Shown in pieces: positions 26,248 to 34,322 of a stretch of DNA of 52,948 nucleotides; position 1 is the stretch's first letter; every line of letters starts with the position of its first letter. The notes below the pieces were generated by a model. It had not been told where the DNA came from, did no database searches, and saw only the letters and a program-made list of their open reading frames with translations. Where the stretch lies: contig JAFVHU010000005.1 of the NCBI GenBank assembly GCA_017474385.1, forward strand, positions 1 to 52,948, read 5' to 3'. The position numbers and the translations under genes were made by a program. The DNA is from Afipia sp. (lineage in GTDB: Bacteria > Pseudomonadota > Alphaproteobacteria > Rhizobiales > Xanthobacteraceae).

Positions 26248-27960
26248 TCAAACCTTGCCGGGACCTTCGCGCCGCATGAAATCAAAATCGCATCCTTCGT
26301 CGGCCTGCGTGATCGTTTCATGAAACAGGTGCGCGTAGCCTCGCGCAGCCCAGTCCGGCGTTGACGGCTTCGGCAAAGCCTTCTGGCGTAGGGTCAGTTC
26401 GACCTCGTCAACCAGAAGATCGATGCGCCGCTTTGCGACATCGAGCCGGATCATGTCGCCGGTCTGCACCAGCGCCAGCGGGCCGCCGACAGCCGACTCC
26501 GGCGTGATGTGCAGCACGATGGTGCCGAATGCCGTGCCGCTCATGCGGGCATCCGAAATCCGCACCATGTCCTTGACGCCGGTGCGCAGGATTTTCTGCG
26601 GGATCGGCAGATAGCCGGCCTCCGGCATGCCCGGCGCGCCCTTCGGCCCCGCATTGCGCAGCACCAGAACGTCATCGGCTTTCACATCCAGGTTCGGATC
26701 GTCGACACGCAGCGTCATGTCCTCGACCGACTCGAACACCACCGCCCGCCCGGTATGCTGAAGCAGCTTGGGCGTCGCCGCCGACTGCTTGATGACTGCG
26801 CCGCGCGGCGCCAGATTGCCGTGCAGCACCGCCATCGCGCCTTCACGGTTGATCGGATTGTCGCGCGGGCGGATAGCGTCCTGTCCCGGCACTTCCTCGG
26901 CATTGGCGACGACATCACGCAGCGTTCCGCCTGCGATGGTCTTCGCATCGAGATCGATCAGATCGCCGAGCTGCTTCATCAGCTTTGGCACGCCACCCGC
27001 GTGATGGAAATGCTCCATGTAGTGCGCGCCGGACGGCTTGAGGTCGATCAGCACCGGCACCTCGCGCCCGAGCTGATCGAATGCAGCGAGATCGATGCGG
27101 TGCGGCGAGCGATTTGCGATGGCTGTGAGATGAATCAGACCGTTCGTCGAGCCGCCGATGGCCTGCAACACCACCTGCGCATTTCTGAACGCCGCAGGCG
27201 TCAGCAATTCGCTTGGGCGCGGTCCGCCGGTCACCGCCATTTCAGCGGCGCGCTTGCCACTCAATTCAGCCGACCGTATGCGCTCAGAATGCGGCGCGGG
27301 GATCGTCGCGCTCATCGGCAACGACAGCCCAAGCGTCTCGGTAATGCAGGCCATGGTGCTGGCGGTGCCCATGACCATGCATGTTCCCACCGATGGCGCG
27401 AGCCGTCCGTTGACGGCCTCAACCTCGGCCTGGTCGATTTCGCCCGCGCGGAATTTTCCCCACATGCGGCGGCAATCGGTGCATGCGCCCAGCACCTCGC
27501 CCTTGTGATGGCCCACGACCATCGGCCCCACCGGAATAACCACAGTCGGCAGATCGGCGCTCACTGCCGCCATGATCTGCGCCGGCAGCGTCTTGTCGCA
27601 ACCGCCGATCACCACGATGGCATCCATCGGCTGCGCGCGGATCATCTCCTCGGTATCCATCGCCATCAGGTTGCGCAGATACATCGAGGTCGGATAAGAA
27701 AAACTCTCGGCGATCGAGATGGTCGGGAACACCATCGGCATCGCGCCGGCCAGCATGACGCCGCGCTTCACAGCCTCGATAATCTGCGGGACATTGCCGT
27801 GGCAGGGATTGTAATCGCTGTAGGTGTTGGTGATGCCGACAATGGGGCGCTCCAGCGCGGCGTCGGAATAACCCATCGCCTTGATGAAGGCCTTGCGCAG
27901 GAACAGCGAAAATCCCGGATCGCCGTAACTGGTCAGCCCCTTCTTGAGACCTTTTGTCAT
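26248..27960 (-). CDS. Second IlvD/Edd family sugar-acid dehydratase
   Basis: The 570-residue protein is a paralogue of the dehydratase at 21686. Cluster ligands are C53 (NPCHGN), C121 (GGCDKTLPA) and C194 (SVGTCMVMGTAST), so it should be active. Its length and motifs fit the IlvD/Edd superfamily; relatives act on dihydroxy acids, arabinonate, xylonate or gluconate. It is the last gene of the long minus-strand array, 62 bases after the Bug-type receptor gene, and is followed by a broken transporter gene. The specific substrate cannot be told by eye. Confidence 0.88.
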   Translation of the reverse strand: MTKGLKKGLTSYGDPGFSLFLRKAFIKAMGYSDAALERPIVGITNTYSDYNPCHGNVPQIIEAVKRGVMLAGAMPMVFPTISIAESFSYPTSMYLRNLMAMDTEEMIRAQPMDAIVVIGGCDKTLPAQIMAAVSADLPTVVIPVGPMVVGHHKGEVLGACTDCRRMWGKFRAGEIDQAEVEAVNGRLAPSVGTCMVMGTASTMACITETLGLSLPMSATIPAPHSERIRSAELSGKRAAEMAVTGGPRPSELLTPAAFRNAQVVLQAIGGSTNGLIHLTAIANRSPHRIDLAAFDQLGREVPVLIDLKPSGAHYMEHFHHAGGVPKLMKQLGDLIDLDAKTIAGGTLRDVVANAEEVPGQDAIRPRDNPINREGAMAVLHGNLAPRGAVIKQSAATPKLLQHTGRAVVFESVEDMTLRVDDPNLDVKADDVLVLRNAGPKGAPGMPEAGYLPIPQKILRTGVKDMVRISDARMSGTAFGTIVLHITPESAVGGPLALVQTGDMIRLDVAKRRIDLLVDEVELTLRQKALPKPSTPDWAARGYAHLFHETITQADEGCDFDFMRREGPGKV

Positions 27961-28022
27961 TCTGCCTTCCCGTCCTTATTCGGCGGCACTTAAGAACATT
28001 TCGGGACGGATGCAAAGGCAGG

Positions 28023-28988
28023 TCATTCGACCTTGAGATCTGCGTCCCTGGCAACCTTGCGCCATTTCGCGGTCTCGGAAGCGATGAATTTAGCAAATTC
28101 CGCGGGCGTCTGCCCGCCCGGCTCCGCCGCCAAATCCTTGAGGCGGTCGACGATCAGCGGCTGCTTGAGAACATCGACGACTGCCGCGTAGAGCTTGTCG
28201 CGAATGGCGAGCGGCGTACCCTTCGGCAACAGGATGCCGTACCAGGTCGTGATCTCATAACCCTTTAGACCCGCTTCATCCAGCGTGGGAAGCTCCGGGA
28301 AATAAAGTGAGCGCTTAAGCGTGCTCACCGCCAGTGCCCGGACCGTGCCGCTCTGGATATGTGGCCGTGCCGATCCGCTGGTCTCGATTGCCATCTGGAT
28401 TTGACCGGCGATCAGATCGGTCATCATCGGCGCGCCGCCCTTATAGGGAACATGCACGATGTCGACGCCGAGGCTCGCGCGAAACATCTCGCCGGACATA
28501 TGCTCGGTGCTGCCGAGTCCCGCCGAACCGAAATTCACCTTTCCGGGATTTGCCTTGATCCAGGAAATCAGGTCGCCGACGGTTTTCGCGGGCACCGATG
28601 GATTGACGATCAGGATGTTTGGCACCTTCGCAGCAATTGTAACCGGCTCGAGATCCTTCTCGAAGTCATACGGCAGGGATTTGTAAAGGCTCGGCGCGAT
28701 CGTATGCGCGATGGTCGAGAAGAACACCGTGTAGCCGTCGGGCGGCGATTTCGAGACAATGCCGGCCGCGAGCGTCCCTCCCGCACCGGCCTTGTTTTCC
28801 ACCACGACGGACTGACCGAGTTTCTCCGTCAATCCCTGAGCGATGGGGCGCGCGACCAGATCTGCTGTCCCGCCCGCGGCAAACGGCACGACCAGCGTGA
28901 TCGGCCGCGCCGGCCATTCCTGCGCCTTCGCGAGCGTCGCGGCGAACAGCGATGCAATGAGAGCCGCTGCAACCCTTGCCGCGGTCAT
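28023..28988 (-). CDS. Bug/TctC family periplasmic substrate-binding protein
   Basis: The 321-residue protein has a Sec signal (to about AKAQE at residue 24) and the TctC pattern: WPARPITLVVPFAAGGTADL, VVENKAGAGGTLAAG, the FGSAGLGSTEHMSGEMF block and VPYKGGAPMMTDL. These receptors bind small carboxylates for tripartite tricarboxylate transporters. No TctA or TctB membrane gene is present in the window, as is common for Bug proteins. Its ATG overlaps the desaturase stop (ATGA), so the two are translated together. Confidence 0.92.
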   Translation of the reverse strand: MTAARVAAALIASLFAATLAKAQEWPARPITLVVPFAAGGTADLVARPIAQGLTEKLGQSVVVENKAGAGGTLAAGIVSKSPPDGYTVFFSTIAHTIAPSLYKSLPYDFEKDLEPVTIAAKVPNILIVNPSVPAKTVGDLISWIKANPGKVNFGSAGLGSTEHMSGEMFRASLGVDIVHVPYKGGAPMMTDLIAGQIQMAIETSGSARPHIQSGTVRALAVSTLKRSLYFPELPTLDEAGLKGYEITTWYGILLPKGTPLAIRDKLYAAVVDVLKQPLIVDRLKDLAAEPGGQTPAEFAKFIASETAKWRKVARDADLKVE

Positions 28989-29965
28989 GTGGCTGAAGCG
29001 GGCCGCGCACGCGATGTTGCAAGGCGCAGAACATCGAGATAGCCGGGGGCGACATCAACCCGCTGGATCAGGCCCTTCTCGGTGAGCAGGCGGTGCGCCT
29101 CCTCGAGCCGATAGCACGGCAGATACATGAACAGGTGATGCTCGGCGTGATAGTTCACCCAGTACGGCGCGATCAGCGCACGCTCGACAACATTCGCATG
29201 GGTCGTGCGCGCATGACTGAATGGGTCTGGACCGGTCGAGGTACAGGCATGCTCGGCGATGTTGCGCACGCGAGTCACCAGCGGGAACCATGTCGCCATC
29301 GCGACAACCCAGACGCCGAAGAACCAGATGCCCGCACCCGCGAGCCAGAACAGACCGAGCAGTAGCGCGTTGACGGCGAGAAACCGTTGCATGGCGATCC
29401 GTCCGCTGGTCAGGAAGTTCTCCGTCTCCTCATCGCGCATCGCGTCTGTCAGCACGGGTTCGCGCCGGGCAAACAGCGCTTTGAACGACGGCGTGCGCTG
29501 CTTGATGAAGGTCTGCCCCGTGAGATCGCGAAACGCCTTGCGATAAAAGCTATCCTTTGAAATCGGAAACGGCGCAGAGAGTCCGAGATCCGGGTCTTCC
29601 GGCTGCTGCGTGAAACGGTGATGCTTGAGATGGTAGGCACGATAGCCCGCCAGCGTCGCACCGACCGGCACTGCGCAGATCCAGTTGCCGACAAACTCAT
29701 TGATCTTCTGGTTGGTGTGCAGCCCGCCATGGGCAGCCTCGTGCATCAGGATCGCCAGCCCAAGCTGCCGCGTGCCGACGATCATCACGGCGGCGAGCCA
29801 GGTAAACGGATTCGGCCAGATCGTCACGAGCGCGACCGCGGCGAAGATCGTGCCCCAGCAATGCACAACCAGCCACATGCCGCGCCAGGAGTCGCGCCTG
29901 GTCAGCCGCGCCCATTCCTCGGCAGAGAAGATCGTCTTGGGGTCAACACGTTCAACGGCCGGCAT
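28985..29965 (-). CDS. Membrane fatty acid desaturase family protein
   Basis: This 326-residue protein has the three histidine boxes of the di-iron membrane desaturases: H75-EAAH-GGLH, H112-LKHH, and YHAEHHLF near residue 270. Hydrophobic segments flank them. Family members insert double bonds or hydroxyls in acyl chains, carotenoids or sphingolipids; the substrate here is unknown. The pairing with a Bug receptor by a 4-base overlap is unexpected for a lipid enzyme and may point to hydroxylation of a small imported substrate. Confidence 0.88.
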   Translation of the reverse strand: MPAVERVDPKTIFSAEEWARLTRRDSWRGMWLVVHCWGTIFAAVALVTIWPNPFTWLAAVMIVGTRQLGLAILMHEAAHGGLHTNQKINEFVGNWICAVPVGATLAGYRAYHLKHHRFTQQPEDPDLGLSAPFPISKDSFYRKAFRDLTGQTFIKQRTPSFKALFARREPVLTDAMRDEETENFLTSGRIAMQRFLAVNALLLGLFWLAGAGIWFFGVWVVAMATWFPLVTRVRNIAEHACTSTGPDPFSHARTTHANVVERALIAPYWVNYHAEHHLFMYLPCYRLEEAHRLLTEKGLIQRVDVAPGYLDVLRLATSRARPASAT

Positions 29966-29990
29966 TTGCTTATTATCCTTCCGTCACGTC

Positions 29991-30401
29991 TCAAGACCGC
30001 TTCGCCTCATTCACCAACTGGTTCAATCGAGACCAAGAACCCTGCCGACCTTCCGCGATAAACCAACGACCATCGCGAATCTCAACTCGGGATTTCAAAA
30101 ACGTCCGTCGAGTGGCAAGTACAGCTCCAGCAGCAGCACCCAAGATAGCGCCTGCCGGCCCGGTCAAACCACCTGCCAATGCACCTGCTGCAACGCCACC
30201 TAAAACTCCACCAGCGGCAACGCCTTTGGCTGTGTCACTCGCGGTCGCGCGCTTTTCCTTCTCAACATAGTGAATTGATACAATATCCTCAAACGGAAGG
30301 TTCTCCTTCTTACCATCAATGTTTTTCAACTTTAGTGCGCGCTCTTCAACGAAGACTATTCCCGTTCGGAAGTCACCACCTACGATTCGGATAAAATTCA
30401 T
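29991..30401 (-). CDS. Small protein with glycine-zipper segment, unknown function
   Basis: I do not recognise this protein of about 136 residues. The N-terminal half is a mixed charged region (NFIRIVGGDFRTG, KNIDGKKENLPFEDI). The middle is a glycine/alanine-rich zipper (AAGGVLGGVAAGALAGGLTG, then PAGAILGAAAGAVLA) that could span or insert in a membrane. The C-terminus reads KSRVEIRDGRWFIAEGRQGSW. The DNA is markedly AT-richer than the flanking genes and the gene interrupts an otherwise metabolic array, which suggests recent acquisition. The ATG at 30401 is preferred over the TTG at 30419. Confidence 0.6.
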   Translation of the reverse strand: MNFIRIVGGDFRTGIVFVEERALKLKNIDGKKENLPFEDIVSIHYVEKEKRATASDTAKGVAAGGVLGGVAAGALAGGLTGPAGAILGAAAGAVLATRRTFLKSRVEIRDGRWFIAEGRQGSWSRLNQLVNEAKRS

Positions 30402-30435
30402 CGATAAGTCCAAAATCAAAAATATTGTGATACTT

Positions 30436-31959
30436 CTACATCGTAGCGCCTAATACCCACGGCGCAAATTCCGCAGCGCCGAAATCAAACGCTTCGCTCT
30501 TGGTCTCTTCCCCGGAAGCGACCTGCAGGATCAGGTCGAAAATACGCTGGCCGCATTGCTGCACGGTTTCGTCGCCGTCCAGAATGGTTCCGCAATTGAC
30601 GTCCATGTCGTCTTCCATGCGGCGGAACATCGGCGTGTTGGTCGCGAGCTTGATCGAGGGTGACGGCTTGCAGCCGAACACGCTGCCGCGTCCCGTCGTA
30701 AAACAGACGAGATTCGCGCCGCCCGCCACCTGTCCGGTCGCGGCTACCGGATCGAAGCCCGGCGTGTCCATGAAGGTGAAACCCTTCTTGGTAACCGGCT
30801 CGGCATATCCCACCACGTCGACGAGGTTGGTGCTGCCCGCCTTGGCCATCGCACCAAGGGATTTTTCCAGAATGGTGGTGAGACCGCCCGCCTTGTTGCC
30901 GGGGCTCGGGTTGGAATCCATCTCCGCGCCATTGCGCTGGGTGTAGTCTTCCCACCACCGCATCAGCGCGACGAGTTTCTCCCCGACCTCGGGACTGACC
31001 GCGCGGCGTGTGAGAAGGTGCTCCGCGCCGTAGGTCTCTGGTGTTTCGGACAGGATCACCGAGCCGCCGTGCCGTACCAGCAGATCGCTGGCCGCGCCGA
31101 GCGCGGGGTTGGCCGACACGCCAGAGTAACCGTCCGAACCGCCGCACTGAAGCGCGACCATCAATTCGCTCGCCGGGCACGGTTCTCGTTTGATGTTGTT
31201 GGATTCGGCCAGCACTTCGCGCACGAACGCGACCGCCTTCTCCACGGTCTTGCGCGATCCGCCGACATCCTGAATGTCCAGCGACCGGAGGCGTCCCGCA
31301 AGTCTCTGCTCTTCGAGAAAGCCGCCGATCTGATTCATCTCGCAGCCGAGCCCGAGAATGATCACATGCGAGAAATTCACATGCCGCGCATAGCCACCGA
31401 GCGTCCGGCGCAGAACCGTCAGCGGCTCAAGTTGGGTCATGCCGCAGCCGGTCTTGTGGGTCAGCGCGACGACACCATCGACGTTCGGAAACGCTGCCAG
31501 CGGATCGTGGCCGGTGAACGGATTCTTCTTGAACACATCGGCGACGAGGCCTGCGACATGTGCGCTGCAATTCACCGAGGTGAGAATGCCGATGTAATTG
31601 CGTGTCGCGACGCGCCCGTCCGGACGGCGAATGCCCTGAAACGTCGCGGGCAGATCGAAGTTCGGTGTCGGCTTGACGTCGACGCCGTACGCGTAATCCT
31701 TGGAAAATTCCCCCATGCCGATGTTCTGCACATGGACATGCTGACCCGGCGCGATCGGAACAGTGGCGAAGCCAATAATCTGACCGTAGCGCTTGACGGG
31801 CTCACCGACTGCGATCGGCTTCACTGCAACTTTGTGACCGGCAGGAATGCGTTCGGTCGCGGCGATGCCCTGCGCCACCTCGGCGCCCGGCAGCAGCGCC
31901 GTCCGCGCAATCACCACGCTGTCATCGGAATGCAAGCGGATCACGGGTGTCGGGGCCAT
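30436..31959 (-). CDS. UxaA/GarD family sugar-acid dehydratase
   Basis: The 507-residue protein has an N-terminal SAF-type domain (about residues 1-90) and the galactarate/altronate dehydratase catalytic region. Visible blocks include VHVQNIGMGEFSKDYAYG, RVATRNYIGILTSVNCSAHV, THKTGCGMTQ, GLGCEMNQIGG and a C-terminal FTTGRGSVFG and NCGTILDG. These enzymes dehydrate altronate or galactarate using an iron centre. The neighbouring HpcH/HpaI aldolase favours a galactarate/glucarate-type acid, but altronate remains possible. AAGGACG lies 7 bases before the ATG. Confidence 0.88.
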   Translation of the reverse strand: MAPTPVIRLHSDDSVVIARTALLPGAEVAQGIAATERIPAGHKVAVKPIAVGEPVKRYGQIIGFATVPIAPGQHVHVQNIGMGEFSKDYAYGVDVKPTPNFDLPATFQGIRRPDGRVATRNYIGILTSVNCSAHVAGLVADVFKKNPFTGHDPLAAFPNVDGVVALTHKTGCGMTQLEPLTVLRRTLGGYARHVNFSHVIILGLGCEMNQIGGFLEEQRLAGRLRSLDIQDVGGSRKTVEKAVAFVREVLAESNNIKREPCPASELMVALQCGGSDGYSGVSANPALGAASDLLVRHGGSVILSETPETYGAEHLLTRRAVSPEVGEKLVALMRWWEDYTQRNGAEMDSNPSPGNKAGGLTTILEKSLGAMAKAGSTNLVDVVGYAEPVTKKGFTFMDTPGFDPVAATGQVAGGANLVCFTTGRGSVFGCKPSPSIKLATNTPMFRRMEDDMDVNCGTILDGDETVQQCGQRIFDLILQVASGEETKSEAFDFGAAEFAPWVLGATM

Positions 31960-32200
31960 GGCTATCGTCCTTGTTGGCTCTGGCTTGTTCGGCCGTCATG
32001 GCCGGGCTTGTCCCAGCCATCCACGTCTTACTTTATACAATCACATCACCCCACCCGGCTGGCCTTCGGCTATCCACCCTCCCCATCGAGGGGAGGGATT
32101 GGTGCCTCTGGAAAGCGTCTTTGCTTTCTCATCCCTCCCCCTTGTGGGGAGGGTCGGCGCGAAGCGCCGGGGTGGGGGTAGCTTGTACGCCCCGCTCAGC
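31960..32200. repeat. Repeat-filled intergenic region: half GTCATGG repeat and CCCTCCCC inverted pair
   Basis: At 31995-32030 there is one arm of the GTCATGGCCGGG repeat (copy 3, incomplete). From about 32047 to 32178 lies a different element: CCACCCGGCTGGCC...CCACCCTCCCC and a roughly complementary block CCCTCCCCCTTGTGGGGAGGG followed by TCGGCGCGAAGCGCCGGGGTGG. Both are non-coding palindromes within an apparent transcript between the aldolase and dehydratase genes. Confidence 0.7.
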
Positions 32201-32977
32201 TCACGCCTTCCCGCCGGAGTTCTTTCGCGTCTCCGCGATGTGGCTCTTGGCGGACATCGCGAGGAGACCGCTGTCGTTCAAGATCGTCACCAGCTTGAAG
32301 CCGCGCTCAATGGCAAGCGCCGCGCCCGCCGCACCGCTGCAATGGATGCCGGGGAAAATGCCGCGCTTGTCGCATTCCTTCACGATCCGCTCATAGATCT
32401 TGATGATCTCCGGCTCAGTCCGATCCAGCGTCGGATGCAGGCCATAGGAGAAACCGAGATCGGACGGGCCGATATAGACACCGGCGATTCCATTCACATC
32501 GAGGATCGCTTCGAGATTCTCGACCGCTGTCTTGGTTTCGATCATCGGGATGCAGAGCGTTTCTTCATTGGCGGTCTGCTGATATGTCCCCGCTGAGCCA
32601 TACATCATGGCGCGGATCGGTCCGTTGCTGCGGGTCCCGCGCGGCGGATATTTCGCATACTGAACGAAGCGTTCGGCCTCTTCCTTGGTGTTGATCATCG
32701 GGCAGATCACGCCATAGGCGCCGCCGTCGAGCACCTTGCCGATGATGCCGGGCTCGTTCCACGGCACGCGCACCATCGGCGTCACCGGATGCGCCTGCAT
32801 CGCCTGGAAGCACTGGATCATCGACTGATAATCCTGCACGCCGTGCTGCATATCGACGGTGACGCTGTCGAAGCCGCATTGCGCCATTACCTCGGCGGAA
32901 AATCCGGAGGGGATGGCAAGCCAGCCGTTGACGACCACCTTGCCCGCAGCCCAGACTTCCTTGACCTTGTTTGCCAT
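32201..32977 (-). CDS. HpcH/HpaI family aldolase (GarL/RhmA type)
   Basis: The 258-residue class II pyruvate aldolase shows GFDSVTVDMQHGVQDYQSM near residues 34-52, the VRVPWNE loop, PMINTKEEAERFV, and a metal-binding PMIETKTAVENLEAI segment followed by GPSDLGFSYG. Such enzymes split 2-keto-3-deoxy-glucarate, 2-keto-3-deoxy-rhamnonate or 4-hydroxy-2-oxoheptanedioate to pyruvate and an aldehyde. Position between an Ldh-family oxidoreductase and a UxaA/GarD dehydratase suggests that it cleaves the dehydratase product. The frame reaches 33037, but the ATG at 32977 (MANKVKEVW) fits the family start. Confidence 0.88.
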   Translation of the reverse strand: MANKVKEVWAAGKVVVNGWLAIPSGFSAEVMAQCGFDSVTVDMQHGVQDYQSMIQCFQAMQAHPVTPMVRVPWNEPGIIGKVLDGGAYGVICPMINTKEEAERFVQYAKYPPRGTRSNGPIRAMMYGSAGTYQQTANEETLCIPMIETKTAVENLEAILDVNGIAGVYIGPSDLGFSYGLHPTLDRTEPEIIKIYERIVKECDKRGIFPGIHCSGAAGAALAIERGFKLVTILNDSGLLAMSAKSHIAETRKNSGGKA

Positions 32978-33069
32978 TCGTAGGTTTCCCGTTTCTATTT
33001 TGATTGTTGTTGCTTGGTTTGGGCGCGGGTCATGCATGAGCTGCCCTCCGGCTAAACCTGATCCTCAAC

Positions 33070-34155
33070 CTATCCGGTCGCCTTGGCAACGGCGGCGTCA
33101 TCGATACCGACGGACCGCGCGGTTGCCGTGATGGAATTCCAGGTCTCTTCGGTGAGCGGCACACCGTTCTTGGTCCGCTCCGCACGCGTTGCCGCTTCCG
33201 GCTCGCCCGGAATCAGAACCGCATCGTGGCCCTGCGCCAGCTTGCTGTCCTTGAAATAGGCGATATAGCGCGCGACCTCGCCGTCGAAGAAATGCGCGGG
33301 ATCGACGACCTTCGGATCGATGAAGATTGCCAGCATGCCGTTGGAGAAACGCCGGTCGGTCTTGGTCGCACCGTTGCCGGTCAGCGCGCCGCCGAGCAGT
33401 TCGCACATCAATGCAAGGCCCGAACCCTTGTGTTCGCCGAACGCGCGGATCGCACCCTTGCCTTGCGCATGAACACGCGGCCCGTCCGTATCATACGGCC
33501 CATAGAGAACGTGCGGATCTTCGCTGAGGCTGCCATCCTGATCGACCAGCGCGCCCTTTGGCAGTTTCTTGCCGCCGCGGCTCGCCACCATCACCTTGCC
33601 CTCGGCCACGATGGAGGTCGCGAAATCCAGCACCACCGGCCCCTGACCCGGACGTGGAATGCCGACGCAATACGGCGCCGTGGAGAGCTTGCGCGCGACG
33701 CCGCCGTATGGCGCAACCAGCACCGAGCCCGCCGCGTTGACGAAAAAGATTGAGACCAGCCCCTCCGACGCCGCCATTTCCGCCCAGTCGCCGACGCGCC
33801 CGAGATGGCCGGAATTCTTCAGCGTCATCGCCGAAAGACCAATGGCCTTGCACTTGTCGATCCCGACTTTCACAGCCTGCGGTGTCACCGTCTGTCCGTA
33901 GCCGAAGCCGCCATCGACCACCGCGATCGACGGTGTGTCGACCACCAGCTTGATGGTCTGGTCGGGAATGATCGCTCCTTCTTTCGCCCATTTCACATAC
34001 TGCGGCACGCGGATGACGCCGTGGCTGTCATGACCGGTGAGGTTCGCCGTGGTGAGATAGCTAGCGATGCGCTCGGCTTCAGTCTTCGAGGAGCCTGCGT
34101 GCGAAAAGATATCGGCGACGAAGCTGATGAGCTTCTGGGAGTTGATTGTAACCAT
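33070..34155 (-). CDS. Ldh/YiaK family malate/lactate/ureidoglycolate-type dehydrogenase
   Basis: The 361-residue protein belongs to the NAD(P)-dependent Ldh_2 family, whose fold differs from classical lactate dehydrogenase. Hallmarks are GHDSHGVIRVPQY near residues 44-56, the KNSGHLGRVGDWAEMA block, and HKGSGLALMCELLGGALTG. Family substrates include malate, sulfolactate, ureidoglycolate and diketogulonate. With the adjacent aldolase it could reduce the aldehyde or keto-acid product. The ATG at 34155 is used; the open frame to 34224 would read through the palindrome. The palindrome ends only 5 bases before this ATG, so the leader is probably structured. Confidence 0.87.
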   Translation of the reverse strand: MVTINSQKLISFVADIFSHAGSSKTEAERIASYLTTANLTGHDSHGVIRVPQYVKWAKEGAIIPDQTIKLVVDTPSIAVVDGGFGYGQTVTPQAVKVGIDKCKAIGLSAMTLKNSGHLGRVGDWAEMAASEGLVSIFFVNAAGSVLVAPYGGVARKLSTAPYCVGIPRPGQGPVVLDFATSIVAEGKVMVASRGGKKLPKGALVDQDGSLSEDPHVLYGPYDTDGPRVHAQGKGAIRAFGEHKGSGLALMCELLGGALTGNGATKTDRRFSNGMLAIFIDPKVVDPAHFFDGEVARYIAYFKDSKLAQGHDAVLIPGEPEAATRAERTKNGVPLTEETWNSITATARSVGIDDAAVAKATG

Positions 34156-34160
34156 GAGAC

Positions 34161-34235
34161 CTAGCGCCCTGTATCCGACGTTTGCTTCACTTCGCAGCAC
34201 CCTCCGAGCAAACGTCGGATACAAAAGGGCGCTAG
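34161..34235 (-). repeat. 75-bp palindrome with CTAG ends, element 1
   Basis: The outer arms CTAGCGCCCT (34161-34170) and AGGGCGCTAG (34226-34235) pair perfectly. Three unpaired bases (34223-34225, AAA on plus, TTT on minus) follow, then a perfect 16-bp inner stem pairs GTATCCGACGTTTGCT (34171-34186) with 34207-34222 around a 20-base loop. Read on the minus strand it is CTAG-N6-TTT-stem, the same layout as element 2 but with different sequence. It lies directly before the Ldh-family start codon. Confidence 0.9.
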
Positions 34236-34248
34236 CAACTTTATTATT

Positions 34249-34322
34249 CTAGTGATCCTTTGGCTCTGTTCGTAAAGGTGCCTGCAAGAGATATCATACG
34301 AATGTCAGAGCCGGATCACTAG
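34249..34322 (+). repeat. 74-bp palindrome with CTAG ends, element 2
   Basis: CTAGTGATCC (34249-34258) pairs with GGATCACTAG (34313-34322). TTT (34259-34261) is unpaired, GGCTCTG (34262-34268) pairs with CAGAGCC (34306-34312), TGT (34303-34305) is a second bulge, and TTCGTA (34269-34274) pairs with TACGAA (34297-34302) around a 22-base loop. It faces element 1 across 13 AT-rich bases. The terminal TAG supplies the stop codon of livF, so its insertion or formation defined that gene's end. Confidence 0.9.

Noticed and set aside
26509-27993. 494-codon open frame opposite the second IlvD/Edd dehydratase
   Set aside because: It is antisense to a gene with complete catalytic motifs, and its composition (excess Arg, His, Gln) is that of a shadow frame.
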